A stretch of DNA of 38,422 nucleotides, taken from assembly GCA_017472605.1 (NCBI GenBank), contig JAFUPV010000059.1:1-38422 (forward strand), read 5' to 3'. Below are positions 27,010 to 34,943 of the stretch, in pieces. Both the position numbers and the translations under genes were made by a program. Source of the DNA: Lachnospiraceae bacterium. GTDB taxonomy: Bacteria; Bacillota; Clostridia; Lachnospirales; Lachnospiraceae. The notes under the pieces are model-generated. The model was not told where the DNA came from. It saw only the letters and a program-made list of their open reading frames with translations, and ran no database searches. Position 1 is the first letter of the stretch. Every line of letters starts with the position of its first letter.

Positions 27010-27106
27010 TAAAAGAAACGCGCTGCACGCGTAAATACGATCGTCTTTGACCGGACGTTTCCACGGCCTCTGCCCGGATGCTGAAAAAACGGATCGGATC
27101 AGAATC

Positions 27107-27170
27107 GAAAAAAGACCGCCTGCGGTCAATGCCATTTTCTTAATGCCATTGACCGCAGGCGGTTCTTTTA
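27107..27170. terminator. Bidirectional terminator between gno and fabH
   Basis: Long inverted repeat with arms AAGACCGCCTGCGGTCAATG (from 27112) and CATTGACCGCAGGCGGTTCTT (from 27147 on), with A-run before and T-run after; it serves the two convergent units. Confidence 0.85.
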
Positions 27171-27193
27171 CCTGATAATTTGACGATTCTGCT

Positions 27194-28198
27194 TTATTCA
27201 ATCATCCATGTCAGCAGAGCTGCTCCATACGTCAGTCCTGCGCCAAATCCTGCCAGAACAATCCGGTCACCTTTTTTCAGCTGTCCGCTTCGTCTGCACT
27301 GATCCATGAGCACAGGAACGCTTGCTGCGGACAGATTTCCTGTCTGCTGCACATTCATGGGGAACTTCTCCATCGGCTCACCGAGACGTTTTGCTGCGGA
27401 TCGGATGATTCGTTCATTGGCCTGATGAAGCAGATAGCAGGAAACCTGCTCCTTCTCCATCTGATTCTGCGCCAGAAGCTGCCTGATAATCCTGGGAACT
27501 GTAGTTACCGCAAACTGGTATACCGCCTGTCCGTCCATGTGCAGATCACAGTCGCAATCTTCGCCTTCCTGCTTTGCGTCCTTTGTTTCACAGAACGGAT
27601 GAGAGGCGATTCGTGTCCGGCACGTCAGGGACTGACCTGCTGCTCCGTCTGCACCAAGCAGAACATCCTCCATTCCCTCTTCTGCCGCTTCCAGAACCAC
27701 TGCTCCTGCCCCGTCACCAAACAGAATACAGGTGCTCCGATCCTTCCAGTTCACCAGATGCGACATGGCCTCCGCGCCGACGATCAGAACTTTTTTTGCC
27801 ATTCCGCATCGGATATAGGTCCATGCAGTACTCAGAGCAGTGATAAAACCGGTACATGCCACATTGATGTCAAAGCATGCTGCATTTTTCGCGCCGATCT
27901 TTGCCTGAATCAGGCAGGACAGATTGGGGAAAATATAATCGGCAGAAGCAGTTGCTGCCAGAATCAGATCAATCTCGTTTGCCTCTCTTCCCGCATCCTT
28001 CAGCGCCATCTCTGCTGCCTCTGAAGCAAGATCGGCAACGGCTTCTCCATCCGACAGATGCCTCTGACTGATTCCGGTCCTCTCCCGGATCCAGCTGTCG
28101 CTGGTATCCAGAATCTGTTCCAGGTCATGATTACTAATGATTCGTTTAGGCAGCGCGCTTCCGGTACCGGTAATGGCTGCCGTCCTTATTTGATCCAT
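27194..28198 (-). CDS. fabH: Beta-ketoacyl-ACP synthase III
   Basis: A 334-residue condensing enzyme that starts fatty acid synthesis from acetyl-CoA (or branched acyl-CoA) and malonyl-ACP. The catalytic triad is complete: Cys115 in DINVACTGF, His258 in LLHQANERI and Asn288 in TGNLSAAS. The insertion between about 198 and 220 (ETKDAKQEGEDCDCDLHMDG) is acidic and Cys-rich, somewhat unusual. GAGG lies upstream of the ATG. It is the last gene of the fab operon, whereas in many Firmicutes fabH is at the front. Confidence 0.95.
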   Translation of the reverse strand: MDQIRTAAITGTGSALPKRIISNHDLEQILDTSDSWIRERTGISQRHLSDGEAVADLASEAAEMALKDAGREANEIDLILAATASADYIFPNLSCLIQAKIGAKNAACFDINVACTGFITALSTAWTYIRCGMAKKVLIVGAEAMSHLVNWKDRSTCILFGDGAGAVVLEAAEEGMEDVLLGADGAAGQSLTCRTRIASHPFCETKDAKQEGEDCDCDLHMDGQAVYQFAVTTVPRIIRQLLAQNQMEKEQVSCYLLHQANERIIRSAAKRLGEPMEKFPMNVQQTGNLSAASVPVLMDQCRRSGQLKKGDRIVLAGFGAGLTYGAALLTWMIE

Positions 28199-28215
28199 TT
28201 CTTATCCTCAAATTC

Positions 28216-29967
28216 TTAAAAACTGCGGAAACGGTAGTACCGCTCCTGAGCGATCTCCTCCCGTTCTTTTCCGTCGTAAGAACATAAAAAGTCTTTGATT
28301 TCCTTTTTCATATATGCGGAAATCCGGTCTACAGTCTCCGGTGAAGCCTTTCCGAATTCCGGGATGATCTTGTCGATCACGCGCAGACGCTCCAGATCCT
28401 GGGCAGTCAGTTTCATTTCCTCCGCCGCTTCCTCTGCCCGGTCATTTGTCTTCCACACGATGGATGAATATCCTTCTGGCGAAAGAATGGCATAGGTGGA
28501 ATTTTCCAGCATCCATACCTTATTTCCCATACCGGTCGCCAGCGCACCGCCGCTGCCGCCTTCTCCAATGAAAATGCAGAGTACCGGAACGCTTAATCCG
28601 GACATTTCCATGATGCTTCTTGCGATAGCCTCACCCTGACCGCGCTCCTCCGCATCTACACCGCAGAATGCGCCGGGTGTATTGATAAAGCTGATGATCG
28701 GGCGGTTAAACTTCTCCGCCTGCTTCATCAGACGCACCGCTTTCCGGTATCCATCCGGCATCGGCATGCCAAAGTTATGTTCCATACGCTCCTGCATCGT
28801 GGTTCCCTTCTCTTCTCCGAGAATGGTTACCGGCTGACCGTCCAGAAACGCGATTCCGCCAAAGAGCGCCTTATCATCCCCATACAGTCTGTCACCGTGG
28901 GCTTCGACAAAAATATCGAAGATGCGTTTGATGTAATCCATGGAAGAGGGACGTGTGCTGCTTCTGCACTCACGTACCTTCTGCCACGGAGTCATTTCCG
29001 ACACCTTATTCTCTGTACCGTCCGCAAACGCACGCGAATCCGTCTGCATTCCTATTGCTGCCGTTTCCGGCTGTACAGCCGCCGTTTCTGCGCTGCTTCC
29101 CTCTTTCTTCTCAGACAAAAAGCCTGCGTAGGACGCTTCACTGCGATGGGAACGGATCAGGAAATGCATGGTCTTTTTCAGATTTTTACGCTCAACAATT
29201 CCATCGATCAGTCCGTGTTCCAGAAGAAATTCCGCAGTCTGAAAGCCCTCCGGCAGTGTCTGACCAATGGTCTGACGAATGACACGGGGACCTGCAAATC
29301 CAATCAGCGCCCCAGGCTCTGCCATGATCACGTCAGCCAGTGTCGCGAAGCTTGCCGTTACACCGCCCATGGTCGGGTCGGTCAGAATCGAGCAGTAAAA
29401 CAGTCCCGCATCCAGATGACGCTTGATTGCTGCTGCCGTCTTTCCCATCTGCATCAGAGAAATGATTCCCTCCTGCATTCTTGCGCCGCCGGAGCAGCAG
29501 AAAATGAACACGGGAAGACGCAGTCTGGTTGCCTTCTCAAACGCTCTTGTAATCCGCTCGCCAACGGCATATCCCATGCTTCCCATCAGAAAACGGGCAT
29601 CGCAGACACCGATTACAGCCCGGTCTCCAAAGATCTTACCTTCACCAACCGTTACAGCCTCCGACAGATTTGTCTTCTCACGGTTTGCCTGCAGCTTTTC
29701 CGGATACTCCGGGTTCTCCAGCGGATTGCTGTCCGGAATCTGCTCAAACCAGGGAGTAAAAGTCCGCGGATCAGTAACCATGTGAATCCGGTTCACCGTA
29801 TTGACACGGAAATATCCGCCGCATTTGGGGCAGATGTACTTTTTCTTAACCGCTTCTTCACGGTCAACCATTTCCTTACACTTCTGACACTGTATCAAAA
29901 CCGGTTTCTGCTGTGTTTCTTCTGTAACCGGAGCGGCTTTTTTACCAAATAAACCAAATAAAGCCAT
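28216..29967 (-). CDS. accDA: Acetyl-CoA carboxylase carboxyltransferase, fused beta (AccD) and alpha (AccA) subunits
   Basis: A 583-residue fusion. The N-terminal part (about 1-285) is AccD with the zinc ribbon cysteines C27, C30, C46 and C49 (CQKC...CPKC) and the crotonase-like region with CCSGGARMQEG. A linker of about 40 residues follows (SSAETAAVQPETAAIG), then AccA (about 325-583) with FVEAHGDRLYGDD, INTPGAFCGVDAEERGQGEA and GEGGSGGALA. It moves the carboxyl group from biotin to acetyl-CoA. Fused AccDA is known in some Clostridia. The matching accB (biotin carrier) and accC (biotin carboxylase) genes are not in this operon. AAGGAGG precedes the ATG. Confidence 0.95.
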   Translation of the reverse strand: MALFGLFGKKAAPVTEETQQKPVLIQCQKCKEMVDREEAVKKKYICPKCGGYFRVNTVNRIHMVTDPRTFTPWFEQIPDSNPLENPEYPEKLQANREKTNLSEAVTVGEGKIFGDRAVIGVCDARFLMGSMGYAVGERITRAFEKATRLRLPVFIFCCSGGARMQEGIISLMQMGKTAAAIKRHLDAGLFYCSILTDPTMGGVTASFATLADVIMAEPGALIGFAGPRVIRQTIGQTLPEGFQTAEFLLEHGLIDGIVERKNLKKTMHFLIRSHRSEASYAGFLSEKKEGSSAETAAVQPETAAIGMQTDSRAFADGTENKVSEMTPWQKVRECRSSTRPSSMDYIKRIFDIFVEAHGDRLYGDDKALFGGIAFLDGQPVTILGEEKGTTMQERMEHNFGMPMPDGYRKAVRLMKQAEKFNRPIISFINTPGAFCGVDAEERGQGEAIARSIMEMSGLSVPVLCIFIGEGGSGGALATGMGNKVWMLENSTYAILSPEGYSSIVWKTNDRAEEAAEEMKLTAQDLERLRVIDKIIPEFGKASPETVDRISAYMKKEIKDFLCSYDGKEREEIAQERYYRFRSF

Positions 29968-29990
29968 CTTAGACCTCCTTATATACGCGA

Positions 29991-30419
29991 TTATCCAATC
30001 GCAAATGTCAGCTCGGCGGTCGCTGCTTTTTCACCATTCACATAAGCGGTTCCTTTACCAACGCCAACCGGGCCCTTGACTGCGGTCAGCTCAACCTCAA
30101 GCGTCAGTACATCGCCAGGAACTACTTTTCTGCGGAAGCGTGCCTGCTTGATTCCTCCGAAATATGCGGTCTTGCCCTTATATTCCTCACAGCAGAGAAG
30201 AGCAACCGCTCCTGTCTGCGCCAGCGCTTCAATAATCAGCACACCCGGCATCACCGGCTCCTGCGGAAAATGTCCTGCAAAGAAGTTCTCCGTATAGGTC
30301 ACACACTTTTTACCGACTGCACGAACACCCGGCTCCAGCTCCTCAATTGTATCAACAAGCAGGAACGGATGTCTGTGCGGAATAATGTCCATGATCTCAG
30401 TTGTTGTTAATACTGCCAT
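29991..30419 (-). CDS. fabZ: 3-hydroxyacyl-ACP dehydratase
   Basis: A 142-residue hotdog-fold dehydratase. The family motif is complete: catalytic His50 in FFAGHFP and Glu64 in GVLIIEALAQ, with IIPHRHPFLLVD near the start. It removes water from 3-hydroxyacyl-ACP during chain elongation. GGGAG precedes the ATG. It lies between fabF and accDA, 22 and 23 nt away. No fabN/fabM-type isomerase is seen nearby, so the source of unsaturated fatty acids is not explained by this operon. Confidence 0.95.
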   Translation of the reverse strand: MAVLTTTEIMDIIPHRHPFLLVDTIEELEPGVRAVGKKCVTYTENFFAGHFPQEPVMPGVLIIEALAQTGAVALLCCEEYKGKTAYFGGIKQARFRRKVVPGDVLTLEVELTAVKGPVGVGKGTAYVNGEKAATAELTFAIG

Positions 30420-30441
30420 TTTCTCTCTCCCTGATCAATCC

Positions 30442-31677
30442 TTAATCGTTGTATTCTTTCAGAAGAATGCTGCTGTTATGTCCGCCAAATCCAAGAGAAT
30501 TACTCAGTGCATAGGGCACATGCTCCGTATATGCCGTCTTACAGTAATCCAGATCCATCTCTTCTTCTGCCTCTTCAAAACCAACCGTCCGGTGAATATA
30601 TCCCTCTTCAATGGTCTTGACACAGGTAATAAACTCCACAGCGCCTGCTGCACCGAGCAGATGGCCAATCATTGATTTTGTGGAATTCACATGAATCTTC
30701 TTTGCATGGTCGCCGAACGCCAGCTTGATTGCTCTTGTCTCATAAAGATCATTGTGGTGAGTTGATGTTCCGTGGGCATTGATGTAGGTAATGTCCTCCA
30801 TCCTTGCTCCTGCATCTGCTACCGCCTGCTCCATTGCCTTTGCCGCGCCTGCTCCGTCTTCTCTTGGAGAGGTAATATGAAAGGCATCAGAAGAACAGCC
30901 ATAACCTGCAACCTCCGCATAGATGTGCGCGCCGCGCTTCTTCGCATGCTCCAACTCCTCCAGAACAACAACACCGGCGCCTTCTCCCATGACAAATCCG
31001 TTTCTGTCCTTATCAAATGGAATGGAACAGCGTGCCGGATCCGTCGATGTGGAAAGAGCCGTCAGCGCCGTAAAACCGGAAATACCAAGAGGTGTCACGC
31101 TGCCTTCTGTACCGCCTGCAACCATCACATCCGCATCCCCGTACTGAATGGTCCGGAATGCTTCACCGATGGAATTGGTTCCTGTTGCACATGCAGTTAC
31201 AACATTGATGCTCTTACCCATCAGCCCGAACTGAATTGATACGTTTCCTGCCGCCATGTTTGAGATCATCATCGGGATCATCATCGGATTGACGCGGCCC
31301 GGTCCCTTCTGTGTCAGACGATCGTATTCACGCTCCATGGACTGCAGACTTCCGATACCGGAACCGATGGCACAGCCAACCCTCCAGGCATCTTCCTGTT
31401 CCATGTCAAGACCGGCATCCGCAATCGCCTCTTTTGCGGCAGCTACTGCAAACTGAGAAAAACGTTCCATTCTTCTCGCCGCTTTTCCATCCATATAGTC
31501 GGCAGCTTTAAAATTCTTTACCTCTGCAGCCAGAACTGCCTTATATTCTGCTGTATCAAAAGCCGTAATCCGGTCAAAACCGGTTTCGCCCTTCTTTACA
31601 CCATCCCAGAACGCTTCTACACTATGACCGATCGGGGTAATTGCTCCCATACCGGTAACTACAACTCTCCTGCTCAT
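30442..31677 (-). CDS. fabF: Beta-ketoacyl-ACP synthase II
   Basis: A 411-residue elongating condensing enzyme. The catalytic residues are all present: Cys163 in VVTACATGTNS, His302 in INAHGTSTHHND and His339 in STKSMIGHLLGA, one position off E. coli FabF numbering for the histidines. Phe-gate region GFGGHNSS is at the end. It condenses malonyl-ACP with acyl-ACP. GGAGG lies upstream of the ATG. Confidence 0.96.
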   Translation of the reverse strand: MSRRVVVTGMGAITPIGHSVEAFWDGVKKGETGFDRITAFDTAEYKAVLAAEVKNFKAADYMDGKAARRMERFSQFAVAAAKEAIADAGLDMEQEDAWRVGCAIGSGIGSLQSMEREYDRLTQKGPGRVNPMMIPMMISNMAAGNVSIQFGLMGKSINVVTACATGTNSIGEAFRTIQYGDADVMVAGGTEGSVTPLGISGFTALTALSTSTDPARCSIPFDKDRNGFVMGEGAGVVVLEELEHAKKRGAHIYAEVAGYGCSSDAFHITSPREDGAGAAKAMEQAVADAGARMEDITYINAHGTSTHHNDLYETRAIKLAFGDHAKKIHVNSTKSMIGHLLGAAGAVEFITCVKTIEEGYIHRTVGFEEAEEEMDLDYCKTAYTEHVPYALSNSLGFGGHNSSILLKEYND

Positions 31678-31710
31678 TCGAAACCTCCAAATCTGATTTC
31701 TTTTTCTTAC

Positions 31711-32457
31711 TTACATCGCCATTCCGCCGTCAACACAAAGAACCTGGCCGGTAACATAGGATGCGTCATCCGATGCCAGGAAGCAGATTGCCGCCGCAAT
31801 CTCTTCCGGTCTGCCCATCCGCTTCATCGGAATCTGAGTCACTAACTGCTTCTTCATTTCCTCCGCCAGCTTGTCTGTCATCGCCGTTTCAACAAATCCC
31901 GGAGCAATCGCATTCACTGTGATTCCCTTTCCTGCCAGTTCTCTGGCAACGGACTTTGTCAGGCCGATTACACCGGCTTTGGACGCGGAATAGTTTGCCT
32001 GACCCGCATTTCCCATCACACCGGAAATGGATGAAATGTTGATGATTCTGCCTCCGCGCTGCTTCAGCATATATTTTGCCGCATAACGGATCGTGTGATA
32101 CGTTCCCTTCAAATTAACAGCTATGACTTCGTCGAACGCTTCTTCACTCATGCGGAGAATCAGATTGTCTTTCGTGATACCCGCATTATTAACCAGAATG
32201 TCCAGCCTTCCATATTCGGCAATGATCTCTTCAATCATTTTCTGACAGTCATTCTCATCTGCTACGTTACAGCACCAGGCAATTGCATCACCGCCCATGC
32301 TTTTGATTTCCTGCACAACTGCTTCCGCTGCCTGACTGCTGCTGCTGTAATTTACAATTACCTTTGCGCCCTGTTTTGCCAGGCTCAGCGATGCCGCACG
32401 GCCGATTCCTCTGCCGCCGCCTGTTACCAGAGCAACTTTTCCATTCATATTCTGCAT
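31711..32457 (-). CDS. fabG: 3-oxoacyl-ACP reductase
   Basis: A 248-residue NADPH-dependent SDR. Cofactor motif GGGRGIG at 13-19, NNAG at 90-93, catalytic Ser143, Tyr156 and Lys160 (ISSISG and YSASK). The 3-oxoacyl-ACP reductase end (YVTGQVLCVDGGMAM) is typical. The ATG at 32457 has GAGGG a few bases upstream; a second ATG three codons on is too far from it. Confidence 0.95.
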   Translation of the reverse strand: MQNMNGKVALVTGGGRGIGRAASLSLAKQGAKVIVNYSSSSQAAEAVVQEIKSMGGDAIAWCCNVADENDCQKMIEEIIAEYGRLDILVNNAGITKDNLILRMSEEAFDEVIAVNLKGTYHTIRYAAKYMLKQRGGRIINISSISGVMGNAGQANYSASKAGVIGLTKSVARELAGKGITVNAIAPGFVETAMTDKLAEEMKKQLVTQIPMKRMGRPEEIAAAICFLASDDASYVTGQVLCVDGGMAM

Positions 32458-32554
32458 ATTTCCCTCATTCTAAAACGACAGTTCTCCTTGTCTCGCCCGT
32501 TTTACCGGCTGCCGTCACATCCGTCTCTGTCTGCCTGTTTCTCCTGTCACTGGA

Positions 32555-33478
32555 TTACTCGCGGCACAGTCTGACTACCTGTTCCAGATCCGACATCTTT
32601 TCCAGACTGCAAACTGCAGCTGACTTATCAATGCGTTTCATGAATCCGCTCAATGTCTTGCCGGGACCGATTTCCACAAACAGCGTGATGCCGTCGTGAA
32701 TCATCCGTTCCACACTCTGCTGCCAGCGAACCGAGGAAGAAACCTGCTTCACCAGCAGATCGCTGACTGTATCCGCATCCCTGACATAATCAGCCGTTAC
32801 GTTGCTGATATAGGGAACTGTAATGGGCTGAATGCTTCGTCCGGCAAGTACCTCCCTCAGCTGTTCTCCTGCTCCCTGCAGAAGACCGCTGTGGAACGGT
32901 CCGCTTACTTTCAGCGGAACGCAGCGCTTCACGCCCTGCTCTTTCAGCAGCGCGGCAGCACGGTCAACCGCATCCTTTTCTCCGGAGATTACCAGCTGTC
33001 CCGGACAGTTATAATTTGCTACGGTAACGATTCCTCCCGCTTTTTTGCAGCATTCCTCCACAAGAGCAGTCTCCGCTCCCAGCACAGCCGTCATTGCTCC
33101 GCCCTGCGGATAAGCCTCCTGCATGAAAATACCGCGCTTTCTTACTGCATAGAAAACATCCTCCGGCTTCATGATGCCTCCGGCAAGGACAGCAGTGTAC
33201 TCACCAAGACTCAATCCGGCATTCACAGAAGACTGGATTCCCTCCTGACGCAGAACCTCCAGCATAGCTGCTTCTGCAGTCACCATTGCGATCTGAGTAA
33301 ACTCCGTCTGATTCAGACGTTCATCCTCTTCAAAGCAAAGCCGGTCTACAGCCAGGCCTGCCGCTTCACTGGCACAGGCAAACACTTCTCTGGCACAGGA
33401 ACATGTATCATAAAAATCTTTTGCCATTCCCGGATACTGGCTTCCCTGTCCGGGGAACAAAAATGCTATTTTCTTCAT
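32555..33478 (-). CDS. fabD: Malonyl-CoA:ACP transacylase
   Basis: A 307-residue acyltransferase. Opens with MKKIAFLFPGQGSQYPGM; nucleophile Ser90 in GLSLGEY and His196 in GPFHSGLL complete the active site. It loads malonyl onto ACP. I chose the ATG at 33478, since MKKIAFLFPGQG is the family start and AGAGAG lies upstream; an ATG at 33496 would add six residues. It is preceded by a long intercistronic hairpin. Confidence 0.95.
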   Translation of the reverse strand: MKKIAFLFPGQGSQYPGMAKDFYDTCSCAREVFACASEAAGLAVDRLCFEEDERLNQTEFTQIAMVTAEAAMLEVLRQEGIQSSVNAGLSLGEYTAVLAGGIMKPEDVFYAVRKRGIFMQEAYPQGGAMTAVLGAETALVEECCKKAGGIVTVANYNCPGQLVISGEKDAVDRAAALLKEQGVKRCVPLKVSGPFHSGLLQGAGEQLREVLAGRSIQPITVPYISNVTADYVRDADTVSDLLVKQVSSSVRWQQSVERMIHDGITLFVEIGPGKTLSGFMKRIDKSAAVCSLEKMSDLEQVVRLCRE

Positions 33479-33500
33479 AATTTCTCTCTTTATCATAGGA

Positions 33501-33542
33501 ACAGCCGCAAAATATTTTCGTTTTACGAATATCTGCGGCTGT
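33501..33542 (-). other. Long intercistronic hairpin between fabK and fabD
   Basis: ACAGCCGCA (33501-33509) pairs with TGCGGCTGT (33534-33542), and the interior also pairs (ATATT-CG...CG-AATAT type). No T-run follows, so it is not a standard terminator. It may stabilise or process the fab mRNA, or tune the ratio of distal to proximal gene products. Confidence 0.65.
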
Positions 33543-33578
33543 CAATCTTTCTTCATCATTTTATCCGATCCGGATCAT

Positions 33579-34514
33579 TCACTCATATACCTTCTTTTTC
33601 AGAACGTCTGCTGCCTGATCCGTCACTTCTTTCAGAATCTCTGCACAGGACTGTCTGCGGGTTACAAGACCGGCAATCTGTCCTGCCATCAGTGTTCCGT
33701 TTACCACATCGCCATCCATCACCGCGCGGCGAAGGGAACCAAGAGTCAGCTTTTCCAGCTCCTCAAACGGTGCGCCCTCCTGTTCCAGCTTCAGATACTC
33801 GCGGCTCATTGCGTTTCGAAGCGTTCTCACTGGATGACCGTGCGACATTCCGGTTACTGTGGAGTCAATGTCTTTTGCTTTTAAGACACGCTCCTTGTAG
33901 TTCTCATGGATGATTGACTCATCCGCGACAAGAAAGCGGGTTCCCATCTGAACACCCACTGCTCCGAGCATCAGCGCGGCTGCCAGTCCGCGGCCGTCAC
34001 CAATTCCTCCCGCAGCTACAACAGGAATGGATACGGCATCAACAACCTGCGGAACAAGAGCCATTGTTGTCAGACTGCCGATGTGTCCTCCGGATTCCAT
34101 ACCTTCCGCGATTACCGCATCCGCGCCTTCCCGTTCCATCCGCTTTGCCATGGCAACGCTTGCAACCACCGGAAGCACCTTCACACCGGCAGCTTTCCAC
34201 TGTTCCATAAAACGTCCCGGACTGCCGGCACCTGTTGTTACCACCGGAACCTTCTCTTCCACAACGATCCGGGCTACCTCTTCAGCGTTCGGATTCAGCA
34301 GCATGACATTCACACCAAATGGTTTGTCTGTCAGCTTCTTTACTTCACGAATCTGCTCTCTGACAATTTCCGGCGGAGCACTTGCCGCACCAATGATGCC
34401 AAGACCGCCTGCCTCGGAAACAGCAGCCGCCAGATGATACTCGGCAACCCATGCCATTCCGCCCTGAATGATCGGATATTCAATTCCAAGCAGAGTTGTT
34501 AATTCCGTCTTCAT
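33579..34514 (-). CDS. fabK: Enoyl-ACP reductase II, FMN-dependent
   Basis: A 311-residue NAD(P)H- and FMN-dependent reductase of the nitronate monooxygenase-like fold. IIQGGMAWVAEYHLA at the start, His144 in EGMESGGHIGS at the position of the Streptococcus pneumoniae FabK catalytic His, and VVAAGGIGDGRGLAAAL plus GAVGVQMGTRFL for the FMN phosphate. It carries out the last reduction of each elongation cycle and is a FabI replacement insensitive to triclosan in known cases. Its ribosome site AAGGAG is within the last codons of acpP, giving tight coupling. Confidence 0.95.
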   Translation of the reverse strand: MKTELTTLLGIEYPIIQGGMAWVAEYHLAAAVSEAGGLGIIGAASAPPEIVREQIREVKKLTDKPFGVNVMLLNPNAEEVARIVVEEKVPVVTTGAGSPGRFMEQWKAAGVKVLPVVASVAMAKRMEREGADAVIAEGMESGGHIGSLTTMALVPQVVDAVSIPVVAAGGIGDGRGLAAALMLGAVGVQMGTRFLVADESIIHENYKERVLKAKDIDSTVTGMSHGHPVRTLRNAMSREYLKLEQEGAPFEELEKLTLGSLRRAVMDGDVVNGTLMAGQIAGLVTRRQSCAEILKEVTDQAADVLKKKVYE

Positions 34515-34519
34515 GTTAA

Positions 34520-34747
34520 TTACTCCTTATGTGCCTCTACGTAAGCAACGACATCGCCTACAGTCTTCATATCAGCGAAAGCCTCAGACGGGATCTCTAC
34601 GCCGAAGTTATCCTCGATCGCCATTCCCAGCTCAAACAGATCCAGAGAATCCACAGCAAGATCACCCTTGAAGGTTGTATCAGCAGTAATCACGGTATCT
34701 CCACAGTCAAGCTGCTCCTGAATTAATGCAATCATATCGTTTAACAT
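34520..34747 (-). CDS. acpP: Acyl carrier protein
   Basis: A 75-residue acidic four-helix carrier. The phosphopantetheine attachment Ser34 is in AVDSLDLFELGMAIED; helix III and the end (GDVVAYVEAHKE) are typical. First gene of the fab operon, with AAGGAG eight bases before the ATG, then a 5-nt gap to fabK. It is driven by a consensus promoter with a FabT-like operator. Confidence 0.95.
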   Translation of the reverse strand: MLNDMIALIQEQLDCGDTVITADTTFKGDLAVDSLDLFELGMAIEDNFGVEIPSEAFADMKTVGDVVAYVEAHKE

Positions 34748-34782
34748 AGTTATTACTCCTTTTTAGTTTTATTTTCATTTTA

Positions 34783-34795
34783 TTTGACTTTCAAA
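34783..34795 (-). promoter_or_regulatory. fabT box: FabT/FabR-like operator at the fab operon start site
   Basis: TTTGACTTTCAAA is a palindrome TTTGA-N3-TCAAA with the same arms as the FabT box of lactic acid bacteria (TTTGATTATCAAA). It touches the end of the -10 and spans the expected start site, the usual position for a repressor. No MarR-family fabT gene is in the window. Confidence 0.6.
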
Positions 34796-34823
34796 GTATA
34801 TAATGGTTCCATCCGATTGTCAA
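34795..34823 (-). promoter_or_regulatory. Promoter of the fab operon
   Basis: Minus-strand -35 TTGACA (34823-34818, consensus), 17-bp spacer, -10 TATACT (34800-34795). Confidence 0.85.
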
Positions 34824-34862
34824 GCGAATTTTATCAATTAATAAAAACGTAAGATTTCGCCA

Positions 34863-34932
34863 CAAAAAAGAAACCAGTCGTCATTCAACCGGATACAGCA
34901 TGCAAGCTGTCTTTCCGTTTTCGACTGGTTTC
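34863..34932 (-). terminator. Terminator of the xpaC-telA operon
   Basis: Outer stem GAAACCAGTCG (34870-34880) with CGACTGGTTTC (34922-34932); an inner stem ACAGC/GCTGT (34895-34899 and 34906-34910). The A-run at 34864-34869 gives a T-run on the minus strand. Confidence 0.85.
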
Positions 34933-34943
34933 CTCTTTCCTTT

